A DNA stretch of 13,775 nt from Acidobacteriota bacterium (GCA_029863825.1 JAOTUP010000014.1:1-13775), one strand, 5' to 3'. Positions 1 through 7,438 are shown, numbered from the stretch's first letter. Notes: generated by a model from the letters alone, not told the origin. Numbers and translations: made by a program.

Positions 1-1
1 C

Positions 2-583
2 GTTCGGCATCGACGCAATCTCGGCCAATCCGCAGCTCTCGTCTCCGGCTTCGAGAGAGCCCGCGGAAAGACAGTTGTCACTCTCGATGCTGACCTGCAG
101 AACGACCCTGCGGACATACCGCGCCTCCTCGCGGAATTGGATGAAGCGGATGTCATCTGCGGCGTCAGGGTCAATCGCCAGGACGACTTCATGCGCCTCC
201 TGTCCTCACGCATCGCCAACTCGGTCAGAAACCGGCTGACGCGCGACTCGATCACGGATGTGGGGTGCTCCCTGCGGGTCTGCCGTGCCGAGTTCCTCGA
301 GCATGTACCTGCCTTCAACGGCATGCATCGTTTTCTGCCGACACTCCTGAAGCTCAACGGCGCACGGGTAAAGGAGCTCGATGTGAGTCACCGCCCCCGA
401 CACCTGGGGACCAGCAAATATGGCGTGGGGAACCGTCTGTGGCGAGGTATCTCAGACCTCTTCGGCGTGCGCTGGCTGCAACGCAGATGGCTCGATAGAC
501 GAGAAGTCGAAGACGTGACCGATGAACTTCGCGACACCAGAAGTCCGCAGGGAACTGGATCCGAGGAGACGGCCGGCGAGTAG
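2..583 (+). CDS. Family 2 glycosyltransferase, DPM1/ArnC/GtrB-like (5' end missing)
   Basis: The reading frame enters from the left edge and ends at TAG 581-583, leaving 193 visible residues. The family probably transfers a sugar from a nucleotide donor to a polyprenyl phosphate or related lipid on the inner face of the membrane. Visible motifs are the RNLGQSAAL stretch near the left edge, the metal-binding DxD in LDADLQNDP, and near the C-terminus a HRPRHLGTSKYGVGNR acceptor-loop motif typical of this group. The N-terminal UDP/GDP-binding strand is outside the window. Unlike GtrB/ArnC proteins, no hydrophobic helices follow; the tail is charged (ending GSEETAGE), so the enzyme is probably soluble or peripheral. 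Its stop codon directly abuts that of the convergent gene on the right. Family assignment is firm; donor and acceptor are unknown. Confidence 0.85.
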   Translation, partial: VRHRRNLGQSAALVSGFERARGKTVVTLDADLQNDPADIPRLLAELDEADVICGVRVNRQDDFMRLLSSRIANSVRNRLTRDSITDVGCSLRVCRAEFLEHVPAFNGMHRFLPTLLKLNGARVKELDVSHRPRHLGTSKYGVGNRLWRGISDLFGVRWLQRRWLDRREVEDVTDELRDTRSPQGTGSEETAGE

Positions 584-1750
584 CTACTCTCCGGACAAGG
601 CGCGTCCGAAGTCGTCCACGAGCTCGTCTATGTGCTCGATTCCAACTGAAACTCGAATCAGGTCATCACCGATTCCCAACGCCTCACGCTCCTCTGGTGT
701 CTGCCCCAGATGCGAGCTTCTCGCCGGTCTCACGACGAGACTCTCGGTTCCACCCAAGCTCGCCGCGTGGAGCGGAATCCGTACACGGTCGAGGAACTCC
801 TCGCTCCGTCTGACGTCGCCGGTCGAAAACGAGAGCATACCGCCGAAGCCCGCAAAAAGATCCGCCGCAAATCGGTGCGATGGGTCAGTCGCAAGGCCGG
901 GGTAGTGAACGGTCTTCACCTCCGCTCGTCGCGATAGAAACTCGGCGAGCCGCAATGCGTTGTCATTCTGGCGCTCAACTCTGAGCGCAAGCGTCTTGAG
1001 ACCTCGCTCGAAGAGGAAGCAGCTGTGAGGATCTGCCGAGCCGCCGAGGTGAAGAAGAAGATCGCGCACTCGCGCAACGCTCGCCGCCGAGCCAACGACC
1101 GCACCCGCCACAATGTCGCTGTGTCCATTCAAGTACTTGGTGGCGCTGTGAACGACAACGTCGAATCCGTGTTCCAACGGCCGAAAGTTCACCGGTGTAG
1201 CAAACGTGTTGTCGATGATGGACACCAATCTGTTCCGGTGACAGAACTCGACCGCCGCCCGAAGGTCGCCGACCTCCATCAAGGGATTCGAGATCGTCTC
1301 CAGATAGAAGATTCTCGTCTCGGGACGGAGTGCCTCCCCCCAGGACTCCGGGTGCGACGCGTCGACCGCCGTATAGCTGAGCCCGAACCGAGGTCCATCC
1401 CGATCGAGAAAGCTCTGGCTCCCTCCGTAGAGTGTTCGCTGCGTCAGCAAGTGGTCGCCCGTGCGCGCATGGGCGAGGATTGCAGCGGTGATTGCTGCCA
1501 TGCCGCTGGCCGTGACCAGTGCCGCCTCACCCGACTCGATGACCGACAGTCGAGCCTGCAATGAGAGGTGAGAAGGCGAGTTGCTCAGGCGAAGGTATCT
1601 GACCTCGTCATAGGCCGCCTCGTCCGCCATCAAGTAGTTGGCTGACTGGAATATCGGCGAAACGACCGCGCCTTCGATATGCGGGTGCGGCGCACCCGCA
1701 TGGACAACGTTCGTCGCCAGCTGTCGAAATCGCCGCGTGTACTCGGTCAC
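584..1750 (-). CDS. Trans-sulfuration (Cys/Met metabolism) family PLP-dependent enzyme
   Basis: This 388-residue protein has the usual length for the cystathionine gamma-synthase / gamma-lyase / methionine gamma-lyase family, cytosolic fold-type I PLP enzymes acting on sulfur amino acids. Recognisable parts are the SGMAAI phosphate-binding loop (82-87), Asp180 in IIDNTFATP, which should contact the PLP ring nitrogen, the Schiff-base Lys205 in HSATKYLNGHSD, and the C-terminal SLGGTESLVVRPARSSH motif. The Tyr/Arg cofactor motif is RYLRLSNSPSH (51-61) instead of the classic YSRxxNPT, which marks a side branch whose reaction cannot be named from sequence. The start is GTG, chosen because a perfect GGAGGT lies 8 bases upstream. 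It is the last gene of the leftward series, with 103 bases separating it from the upstream acetyltransferase. Confidence 0.88.
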   Translation of the reverse strand: MTEYTRRFRQLATNVVHAGAPHPHIEGAVVSPIFQSANYLMADEAAYDEVRYLRLSNSPSHLSLQARLSVIESGEAALVTASGMAAITAAILAHARTGDHLLTQRTLYGGSQSFLDRDGPRFGLSYTAVDASHPESWGEALRPETRIFYLETISNPLMEVGDLRAAVEFCHRNRLVSIIDNTFATPVNFRPLEHGFDVVVHSATKYLNGHSDIVAGAVVGSAASVARVRDLLLHLGGSADPHSCFLFERGLKTLALRVERQNDNALRLAEFLSRRAEVKTVHYPGLATDPSHRFAADLFAGFGGMLSFSTGDVRRSEEFLDRVRIPLHAASLGGTESLVVRPARSSHLGQTPEEREALGIGDDLIRVSVGIEHIDELVDDFGRALSGE

Positions 1751-1758
1751 GGCCAGAT

Positions 1759-1764
1759 ACCTCC
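1759..1764 (-). promoter_or_regulatory. Ribosome binding site for the PLP enzyme
   Basis: GGAGGT on the - strand, 8 bases before the GTG at 1750-1748. It decides the non-ATG start. Confidence 0.75.
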
Positions 1765-1785
1765 GCTACATCATTCGCTTCCCAT

Positions 1786-1817
1786 TTCGCCAGGCGAACG
1801 CAGAAGCGGCTCGCCGC
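1786..1817. repeat. Two adjacent small inverted repeats upstream of the PLP enzyme gene
   Basis: TTCGCC-A-GGCGAA (1786-1798) and GCGGC-TC-GCCGC (1806-1817) lie in the 103-base gap between the acetyltransferase stop and the PLP enzyme start. They could form hairpins in the leader or serve as an operator. No U-run follows either, so a classic intrinsic terminator is not supported. I could not match the gap to a SAM or SAH riboswitch. Confidence 0.4.
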
Positions 1818-1853
1818 CGTGGCCCACCAGTACGCCCATATTAGTACTCGAAG

Positions 1854-2336
1854 TCAGGGCGCCGAGCCGTGGCCGACGCGCCGAGAGATCCTCATGACGG
1901 CGGCTCGCTTCCCTGCCGTGTCGACGTGTTCAACGAGCTCCCAGCCACTGCTCTTTGCGAGGCTCTCGTGATCCCAGGTCACCGAGTACAGGTGATCGAA
2001 GTCCAGTTTCCAGGCTTCTTCGATTCCTCGGTGCACCAGTGCCGTACCGATACCTTGGCGGCGAAGCTCCTCCGGAACGAAGAGCTGGGCCAGCCAGGGT
2101 CTGAGCTGCGGTCGAGCAGCAAGATCGTTGTCGAGGAGGCTGACCGTGCCGATCGGAGCCGATCCGGAAAGGGCAACCAGGACCAGGGGAACGCGATCCC
2201 TATTGAGTCGATCATTCAGCATCGCAATGCGCGCGTCCAGGGAGTCGGAGTCGGTGAGATGTCCCCATTCACCTAGCTGCCACTGCGCAATACTCGGAAC
2301 GAGTTCGACGTGCTCGGCAAGATAGTCGATGTGCAT
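1854..2336 (-). CDS. GNAT family N-acetyltransferase
   Basis: A 160-residue single-domain protein, normal for the GNAT superfamily, which moves an acetyl group from acetyl-CoA to an amine. The acetyl-CoA pyrophosphate loop (motif A) is clear in LFVPEELRRQGIGTALV, with the R/Q-x-x-G-x-G/A signature as RRQGIGT, preceded by the usual beta strand (APIGTVSLLDND). The C-terminal region (WDHESLAKSSGWELVEH) matches the typical 'xxGFE' strand region. It starts at ATG with only a weak AGGG upstream. It sits 42 bases after ctaB on the same strand, so it may be co-transcribed, but there is no obvious functional link to heme synthesis. Substrate unknown. Confidence 0.85.
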   Translation of the reverse strand: MHIDYLAEHVELVPSIAQWQLGEWGHLTDSDSLDARIAMLNDRLNRDRVPLVLVALSGSAPIGTVSLLDNDLAARPQLRPWLAQLFVPEELRRQGIGTALVHRGIEEAWKLDFDHLYSVTWDHESLAKSSGWELVEHVDTAGKRAAVMRISRRVGHGSAP

Positions 2337-2378
2337 CGGCCCTAGCGTACTACGATCCGCGCTCCTGCAAGCGCATTC

Positions 2379-3296
2379 TCAAACCAGCCTGTCGAGGAGC
2401 ATGGTGGCCAGTACAGCCGGCAGATAGAGGAGCGAGATCATCAACAGTCGACGCGCCGTACGGTTCGTAGCGGAAATCGAGAACGCGATGCAACCTCCGA
2501 GAAACGTCATGCTCAGCGTCAACGCTCCGATCAGGTAGGGAACGCCACTGAGCCCTGCAACCGTCGGCAAGAGAGACACCGGGACCAGCGCCGCTCCGTA
2601 GAGCACGGCTTGACGAGCTGTGGCGCGGCCATCAGGGTCGATGGCCGGAAGCATGGGGAACCCCCCCCTGGCATAGTCTTCGCGGTAGAGCCAGGCGATG
2701 GCGAGGAAATGCGGAAGTTGCCACAGAAAAAGCATGCCGAAAAGTACCCACGCTCCGATGCCCAGTCGACCCTGAGCCGCCGTCCATCCCATCACCGGCG
2801 GAAGTGCCCCCGGAACCGCTCCTACTAGCGTTGCCAGCGACGTGACGCGCTTGAGCGGCGTGTAAACACACACATAGCTGGTGAAGGCCAATCCGCCGAG
2901 CAATGTCGTCAGCAGGTTGACGCCGAGCCCGAGGAGGCCGAGACCTGCCAGCGACAGGACGATGCCGAAGATCATCGCATGCCGGGGTCGCAGTCTGCCC
3001 GAAGGGAGAGGGCGGTCGACGGTGCGTTGCATCAGCGCATCGGTTTCCCGCTCCAGAACCTGATTGAGTGCCGATGCACCTGCAGAGAGGAGACCGACGC
3101 CGGCGAGCGCATAGCCGAGAGTGCCCAGCCCCTGCCCACCACCGGCAGTCAGAAAGCCAAGAGTCGTCGTCACCAACACCATCAGCGTAATACGCGGCTT
3201 GGTGAGATCGACAAAGTCTCGAACGGACTCCTTCACCGCCGGCCGTTCTCCAGACGAGCCACGTAGCTCACGATCGAGCCTCTCGAACGCCGCCAC
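2379..3296 (-). CDS. ctaB: Protoheme IX farnesyltransferase (heme O synthase)
   Basis: A 305-residue UbiA-family membrane prenyltransferase that attaches farnesyl to protoheme IX to make heme O for heme-copper oxidases. The prenyl-diphosphate/Mg site is visible as N78-x3-E82-x3-D86-x2-M89-x-R91-T92 continuing to RPLPSGR. Later motifs are YTPLKR (145-150) and WQLPHFLAIAWLYREDY (192-208), all diagnostic of CyoE/CtaB. About eight or nine hydrophobic helices span residues 35-305. The start is GTG, inside the 3' end of the ctaA-like remnant (29-base overlap), with GGAAG just upstream; this suggests past translational coupling. The same protein is called CyoE in quinol-oxidase organisms; CtaB fits better beside cytochrome c and complex III genes. 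Confidence 0.93.
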   Translation of the reverse strand: MAAFERLDRELRGSSGERPAVKESVRDFVDLTKPRITLMVLVTTTLGFLTAGGGQGLGTLGYALAGVGLLSAGASALNQVLERETDALMQRTVDRPLPSGRLRPRHAMIFGIVLSLAGLGLLGLGVNLLTTLLGGLAFTSYVCVYTPLKRVTSLATLVGAVPGALPPVMGWTAAQGRLGIGAWVLFGMLFLWQLPHFLAIAWLYREDYARGGFPMLPAIDPDGRATARQAVLYGAALVPVSLLPTVAGLSGVPYLIGALTLSMTFLGGCIAFSISATNRTARRLLMISLLYLPAVLATMLLDRLV

Positions 3297-3504
3297 TCGC
3301 TTCCGATAACCGGCGGGATCGAGCGAGGCGCGCCACCTCGGGGCTCAGGGCGACGCTCGTGGCCCAGACCGACGCGCCCGTCCCGATATGCACTGCACTC
3401 GGCACCATCGCCTTGCTGGCCAGGACGACCTTGGCACCAAGCGCACTCTGAGCACAGACCAATAGCGTCAGGCCTACGGCTGAAATCAGGAGCCGCTTCT
3501 CGCT
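3268..3504 (-). pseudogene. ctaA: C-terminal remnant of heme A synthase (CtaA/COX15-like), truncated
   Basis: This 78-codon open stretch has no good start codon and reads like the last two membrane helices of CtaA: RLLISAVGLTLLV, then LGAKVVLASKAMVPSAVHIGTGAS with the conserved histidine that ligates heme in the last helix, and a basic tail. CtaA oxidises heme O to heme A and is usually encoded next to ctaB, as here. A full CtaA needs about 300 residues, but only about 240 bases separate this stretch from the cytochrome c gene. Just upstream, in another frame, an ATG at 3574 with AGGAAGGT 8 bases before it begins MVRERETLVPLQVRGVLL; joining it to the CtaA-like frame needs one base to be skipped. 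It therefore looks like a broken gene or an assembly defect. A short real protein is possible. Confidence 0.5.
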
Positions 3505-3742
3505 TCATCTGGCCGATCATCAGCAACACGCCTCGCACTTGCAGCGGCACAAGTGTCTCGCGCTCTCGCACCATTTCAACGTACCTTCCTTGATCAGGAT
3601 GCTCGCACTCTCGGGAAGTGATGCAGCCATTTGTGCCGCCTTCAGCATACCGGCGGGATCGTCGACGTCTCGTGCACCCAAGCGGTCCGGTCGCCACGAT
3701 GAAAGCTCGCGCGAGGAATCCGAGCGCCGTCGGGCACGCCGG
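3505..3742 (-). other. Unassigned stretch between the CtaA remnant and the cytochrome c gene
   Basis: No frame gives a convincing protein. On the - strand one frame (DPAGMLKAAQMAASLPESAS) and another (ATG 3574 with a good ribosome site) show short protein-like runs, but each ends or loses character quickly. It may be the decayed 5' part of the CtaA remnant. Confidence 0.35.
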
Positions 3743-4147
3743 CTACTGCAGCGACCTCATGTAGGCGACGATGGCGCCGATATCTGCGTCGGTCAGCATC
3801 GGATTGCCGCCCTTCGGCGGCATGTCGACGCCTTGTGTGTTGTCCGGATGACCGGCCGGCCGCCCGAGCTTGATGAACTCGACGAGATCCGCATCCGAGG
3901 TGCCCTTCACGAATTCATTGGCGTGCAGATTCTTGCCCAGTTTCGGCATCCCTTCTCCGTTCGGACCGTGGCAGGTGGCACACGTTCTCTTGAACAAGTC
4001 GTGGCCCGCCGCCGCATCCGCGGAGGCGACAGACGACTCTTTCCCTCCGCCGCCGCAGGCCACCGTGGTCAGCGCGGCAGCCAACACGATCACGCTGAAA
4101 GATCCTACCGTGTTCAGAAAACGGGTCGCTGGGCTTCGAGTCTTCAT
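3743..4147 (-). CDS. Lipoprotein monoheme c-type cytochrome
   Basis: A 134-residue class I-type cytochrome c, exported and probably lipid-anchored. The N-terminus is basic (MKTRSPATR), followed by a hydrophobic stretch and a plausible lipobox ending in Cys31, then a glycine/serine-rich linker (GGGGKESS). The heme site is CATCH (56-60); Met109 in QGVDMPPKGGN is the likely distal ligand. The frame is open upstream to 4246, but ATG 4147 was chosen because AGGAGG lies 7 bases before it and because it gives a proper signal peptide. Neighbours are ctaB and, across the divergent region, complex III, so it may carry electrons between complex III and the terminal oxidase. That role is inferred from context only. 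Confidence 0.9.
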   Translation of the reverse strand: MKTRSPATRFLNTVGSFSVIVLAAALTTVACGGGGKESSVASADAAAGHDLFKRTCATCHGPNGEGMPKLGKNLHANEFVKGTSDADLVEFIKLGRPAGHPDNTQGVDMPPKGGNPMLTDADIGAIVAYMRSLQ

Positions 4148-4154
4148 CCGATGT

Positions 4155-4160
4155 CCTCCT
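4155..4160 (-). promoter_or_regulatory. Ribosome binding site fixing the cytochrome c start
   Basis: AGGAGG on the - strand, 7 bases before the ATG at 4147-4145. It argues against the longer 167-residue reading beginning at 4246. Confidence 0.8.
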
Positions 4161-4369
4161 GAGATCCGTCGATCCCTATTGAATATGGGTCCATTTCGAT
4201 GTCCTGGGAAGCCGACTCTCCTGACCGCCGACATGTTCGGTCGCATCGACCCGGCACTTGAACGCCACCCTAACAGCCCTCATCGGGCTCTTCCATACCT
4301 CCCTCGCTCACGGCCTCGCTCTTCGGACAGCTCGTCGAAGCGAGATCTCACGTCGTCGATTCGTCCGGG

Positions 4370-5278
4370 TCACAAGAGTTGCTTACCGAATGCCTTGACG
4401 GTCAGCACCGGGCTCGAAACCCGACTCAAGACCTCCTCTGCCGTACTCCCCATAAACAGTCTGTCCAGACCACTCAGGCCGTGAGTGGTGATTACAAGCA
4501 GATCACTCTCGTTCTCTTCGCTGAACTTGACGATTTCACTCGCTGCCCGCCCACTGGTCACATGCGTCGAACACGACACCGAGGTCCGCAAATGGTCCGC
4601 GGCCAGCTCGTTGAGCGCCTGCGCTGCTCTGTCCTTGCGCGATTCAATGTACTCCTCTTCGGGCGGAACGTAGAAATAGGGGTAGGTCGGAACTTCCACG
4701 ACGTAGAGAAGCTGCAGGCTCGCCTCATAGCGCTGGGCGAGATCTTCAGCGTAGTGAACGGCCGCCAAGGAGTGCTCCGAGAAATCGATCGGTACGAGCA
4801 CTTTCTCGATTGCCTCTATGGTTCTCGGCTCGTCGGCATGGCACAGCGTCATCACCGGACACTTGGCGCGTCGCACAACCTCTGCGGCAACGCTTCCGAG
4901 AAGCAGTCTCGCCGCTCCGCGTCGGCCGTGAGTACCCATGACGATGAGATCTGCATCCACTTCGGCGGCATAATCGAGAATCACCTGGCCAGCGGCGAAG
5001 CCCTTTCTCGTCGCCTCGACGATCTGCAGTGCCTCCGCACTCTGGTCATCGATCAACCCGGCGATCCCCGAGTCCGCCACTTCGAACATCCGCTTGAGCA
5101 GCTCCTTCGGCTCCGGGAAATGATGCTCTGGATCATTTGGATCGTATTCGTGCAACACCACCGCATGCAGGAGATGCAGCTCGGCATCATACTCTTCCGC
5201 CAGGAACAAGGCATGGGTGAGAGCTTGACGCGCGGTTGCGGAAAAGTCCGTCGGATAGAGAATCCTTCTGATATTCAT
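4370..5278 (-). CDS. Tandem-domain universal stress protein (UspA family)
   Basis: A 302-residue cytosolic protein made of two Usp domains (about 1-147 and 156-296). Each begins with the family strand (RRILYPTDFS; EKVLVPIDFS). The ATP-binding motif G-x2-G-x9-G-S/T is intact in domain 1 (G115, G118, G128-S129); in domain 2 the first glycine is Thr264 while G267 and G277-S278 remain, so nucleotide binding there may be weaker. Tandem Usp proteins bind ATP and are linked to survival under hypoxia, starvation or redox stress. The start ATG has GGGGAG four bases upstream. The gene lies 127 bases downstream of the response regulator on the same strand, reminiscent of Usp genes in the mycobacterial DosR regulon. 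Regulation by this regulator is inference. Confidence 0.92.
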   Translation of the reverse strand: MNIRRILYPTDFSATARQALTHALFLAEEYDAELHLLHAVVLHEYDPNDPEHHFPEPKELLKRMFEVADSGIAGLIDDQSAEALQIVEATRKGFAAGQVILDYAAEVDADLIVMGTHGRRGAARLLLGSVAAEVVRRAKCPVMTLCHADEPRTIEAIEKVLVPIDFSEHSLAAVHYAEDLAQRYEASLQLLYVVEVPTYPYFYVPPEEEYIESRKDRAAQALNELAADHLRTSVSCSTHVTSGRAASEIVKFSEENESDLLVITTHGLSGLDRLFMGSTAEEVLSRVSSPVLTVKAFGKQLL

Positions 5279-5331
5279 GTGTCTCCCCTACGGGTCACCA
5301 ACGTCGGACTGTGGATCATGGTTCTCAGGCT

Positions 5332-5346
5332 GGAGGCCGTGCCTCC
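5332..5346. repeat. Hairpin between response regulator and usp genes
   Basis: GGAGGC-CGT-GCCTCC forms a perfect 6-base-pair stem with a 3-base loop. It sits 59 bases after the response regulator stop and about 53 bases before the usp start. No T-run follows on the - strand, so it is at best a weak terminator or a leader structure. Confidence 0.4.
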
Positions 5347-5405
5347 CTTCGCCGCTACGCCCGATCCCGGCGCCACTCGTCGCCGTCGCGGCAGGACCGT
5401 CGAGC

Positions 5406-6065
5406 CTACTTGTCCTTATCGACCTGCGGCTGCTCCACCAGGCGATTCCGCAAGGCGAACGCCACCACCTGAGCGCGGTTGTGGAGGTGGAGCTTGTCGA
5501 GAATGTTGCGCACGTGGAACTTGACCGTGTTCTCGCTGATACCGAGAGTACCTGCCAGCTTACGGTTAGTCGTAACGCCCTTCACCATGAGCTCGAGAAC
5601 CTCCTGCTCGCGATCCGTCAGCGCATCGGGGGAGTAGGATTCCGTCCCCTTCGCCCGCGCGAACTCATCCAGGAGCTTGCGCGCCAGCGCCGGGGTCAGC
5701 GCCGGCTCGCCGCGATCGACGCCGTCCAAGAGCGCAAAGAACTCGTCCGACTGCAGGTCCTTGAGCAGATATCCTTTGGCTCCGGCCTTGATCGCCTCGA
5801 ACAGGTTCGAGTCGTCATCGGAAGCGGTGAGAATGACGACCTTCATCTCCGGCAATTCCGCCGCCAGATGCTTCGTCGCTTCCAGACCATCCATCTCCGG
5901 CATCATCAGATCCATGAGGATGACATCGGGCTTGTGTTTCCACGCGAGCTCCACCGCCTGTCGGCCGTTTTCCGCCTCGGCGACTACAGTCATCTGGCGA
6001 GCCTCCAGCAAGCTGCGTAGACTCTCCCGAAAAAGCGCGTGATCGTCGGCTACCAGAATTTTCAT
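5406..6065 (-). CDS. NarL/FixJ-type response regulator (REC + LuxR HTH)
   Basis: A 219-residue DNA-binding regulator. The receiver domain (1-120) has the acidic pair D7/D8, phospho-acceptor D52 in ILMDLMMPEMDG, T80 and K102. The LuxR-type helix-turn-helix (about 149-208) reads LTDREQEVLELMVKGVTTNRKLAGTLGISENTVKFHV; the usual TNKEIA segment is TTNRKLA, a mild deviation before the recognition helix. ATG follows AGGGAGAG at good spacing. It starts 32 bases after the sensor kinase stop, so the two are almost certainly one operon and a cognate pair. Its target operators are unknown; candidates are its own operon, usp and act. Confidence 0.94.
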   Translation of the reverse strand: MKILVADDHALFRESLRSLLEARQMTVVAEAENGRQAVELAWKHKPDVILMDLMMPEMDGLEATKHLAAELPEMKVVILTASDDDSNLFEAIKAGAKGYLLKDLQSDEFFALLDGVDRGEPALTPALARKLLDEFARAKGTESYSPDALTDREQEVLELMVKGVTTNRKLAGTLGISENTVKFHVRNILDKLHLHNRAQVVAFALRNRLVEQPQVDKDK

Positions 6066-6097
6066 TTCTTCTCTCCCTTTGCACAGGCGGTGATCCG

Positions 6098-7438
6098 TCA
6101 GGCCCGCCCTTCTTGTGGCACTTCAATCCTAACCCGAGTCCCGCCCTCCGGGCTCGACTGGACGCTCAGCGAGCCGCCGACGCTCTCCGCCCGTTCGCGC
6201 ATGATAGCCAGTCCGAAGCGGGGGAACGGTGATCGGCGGAGAGATTCCGGATCAAAGCCGACACCGTCATCCGCGATCGTCGCCACTATGCAGCCATCGC
6301 GAGCTACGATGTCTACATCGATCCTGCCGGCTGAGGCGTGTTTGCGCACATTTGTCAGCGCTTCCTGGGTGATTCGCAGTAGTTGCAACTCGGTCTCCAG
6401 CGCCAGGTCCATCGTTTCGTCGATGCGAAGCTCACCTGCCACACCGCTTCGCTCCTGCCAATGTTCGAAGAACTCTCGCAACGCGCTCGTCAGGGTCCTC
6501 TCTGACCCGGGTTGAGTCCGCAATGCGAGAATGCCCTCACGGACATCGGTGTACGCCTCTCGCGCCGCCGCCGCCAACTGCTGGAGCTGCTCCATCGCCG
6601 GGCCGGCCTGCTCGCTGCGCAGGTACTCGCCGACGGTCTGTGCCTTTGCATTGACGTAGGCCAGGATCTGCGCCATCCCGTCGTGCATCTCACGACCGAT
6701 CCGCGAGCGCTCCTCTGCGACCGCGAAGCTCTGGAGCTGTTGGTGAAGGTACGAATTGTCGATCGCCACCGACGCCGTGGACGCAAACCGAACAAGCGTT
6801 TCCTCGTCTTCCCGAGTGAACACTCGGCCCGTCACCTTGTCGGTGAGATAGATGTTGCCTTTGAATGGACTCTTGCAGTTGATCGGCACACCTAGCAGGT
6901 CATTCATCGTCGGATGGTGGGCCGGGACACCGGCCGCTCGTGGATCACTGTCGATTCCGGAAAGGCGAAGCTGCTCATCTTGCTGGATCATTACGCCAAG
7001 CAGTCCACGACCCTCCGGCGGAGCACCGATCTGGTCCACCATCTCCTGCGACATTCCCGAAGTCAAGAACTGCAGAATTCGTCGTTCGCCATCCAGTACG
7101 GAGATCGCTCCATACTTGGCATCAAGCAAGATCCTCGCCTGATCGATCACCTTCTGCAGAATGGTCTCGAGCGACAGTTCCCCGTAGATGTCCCGCGCGG
7201 CCCGGTCGAGCGCGAGGAGCTCCCGGTTTCTCAGTGTCAACCGCTCCTGCATTCTCGACATGACCGAAAACGCGGCACCGACCAGGAAGATGATGCACAT
7301 CCCAACGACGGCAGCAAACAGAAGCCGTCCCGACCACGAAAGCAGATACGGTTCGAGCAGCGAGCGAGTCCACTCAAGAAACAGGAGGAGAGCCGCAAGA
7401 GCAGCGAGGAAAGCCAGCTTGAGGCGACGAAGTTCCAT
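6098..7438 (-). CDS. Membrane sensor histidine kinase with DosS-like GAF domain (HisKA_3/HATPase_c)
   Basis: A 446-residue kinase: two membrane helices (about 6-24 and 37-60) with almost no periplasmic loop, a GAF domain (about 78-230), a HisKA_3 dimerisation segment with phospho-acceptor His252 in RIGREMHDGMAQ, and a HATPase with N-box Asn363 (EALTNVRKHA), G1 DDGVGFD and C-terminal GGTRVRIEVP. The GAF matches the heme-binding GAF-A of M. tuberculosis DosS: GVPAHHPTM puts His175 where DosS has its heme ligand H149, and GNIYLTDK puts Tyr197 where DosS has Y171; DosS D90 corresponds to Asp116, but E87 to Ser113. An oxygen, NO, CO or redox sensing role is therefore plausible but unproven. ATG 7438 is preferred; TTG 7453 would add five residues, and neither has a strong ribosome site. 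Confidence 0.93.
   Translation of the reverse strand: MELRRLKLAFLAALAALLLFLEWTRSLLEPYLLSWSGRLLFAAVVGMCIIFLVGAAFSVMSRMQERLTLRNRELLALDRAARDIYGELSLETILQKVIDQARILLDAKYGAISVLDGERRILQFLTSGMSQEMVDQIGAPPEGRGLLGVMIQQDEQLRLSGIDSDPRAAGVPAHHPTMNDLLGVPINCKSPFKGNIYLTDKVTGRVFTREDEETLVRFASTASVAIDNSYLHQQLQSFAVAEERSRIGREMHDGMAQILAYVNAKAQTVGEYLRSEQAGPAMEQLQQLAAAAREAYTDVREGILALRTQPGSERTLTSALREFFEHWQERSGVAGELRIDETMDLALETELQLLRITQEALTNVRKHASAGRIDVDIVARDGCIVATIADDGVGFDPESLRRSPFPRFGLAIMRERAESVGGSLSVQSSPEGGTRVRIEVPQEGRA

Noticed and set aside
1751..1853. SAM or SAH riboswitch upstream of the sulfur amino acid enzyme
   Set aside because: Expected from gene function, but the leader shows only small unrelated inverted repeats and no matching core motifs.
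3309..3661. 13-base direct repeat ACCGGCGGGATCG at 3309-3321 and 3649-3661, flanking the CtaA remnant
   Set aside because: A repeat this short is expected by chance in a 14 kb GC-rich window; too weak to claim a deletion or insertion scar.
3233..3697. 154-codon - strand frame spanning the CtaA remnant and the ctaB start
   Set aside because: Its second half is arginine/glycine-rich shadow sequence over the hydrophobic CtaA-like frame and overlaps ctaB by 64 bases. Only its short segment from ATG 3574 has a ribosome site.
4275..4289. AGCCC-TCATC-GGGCT hairpin after the usp gene
   Set aside because: Only five base pairs and no T-run on the - strand, so not a credible intrinsic terminator.
4379..5524. 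381-codon open frame on the + strand over the usp gene
   Set aside because: It is antisense to a clear two-domain Usp protein, shows no family features and is expected in GC-rich DNA.
5277..6020. 247-codon open frame on the + strand over the response regulator
   Set aside because: Antisense to a regulator with all catalytic residues intact; no recognisable domain.
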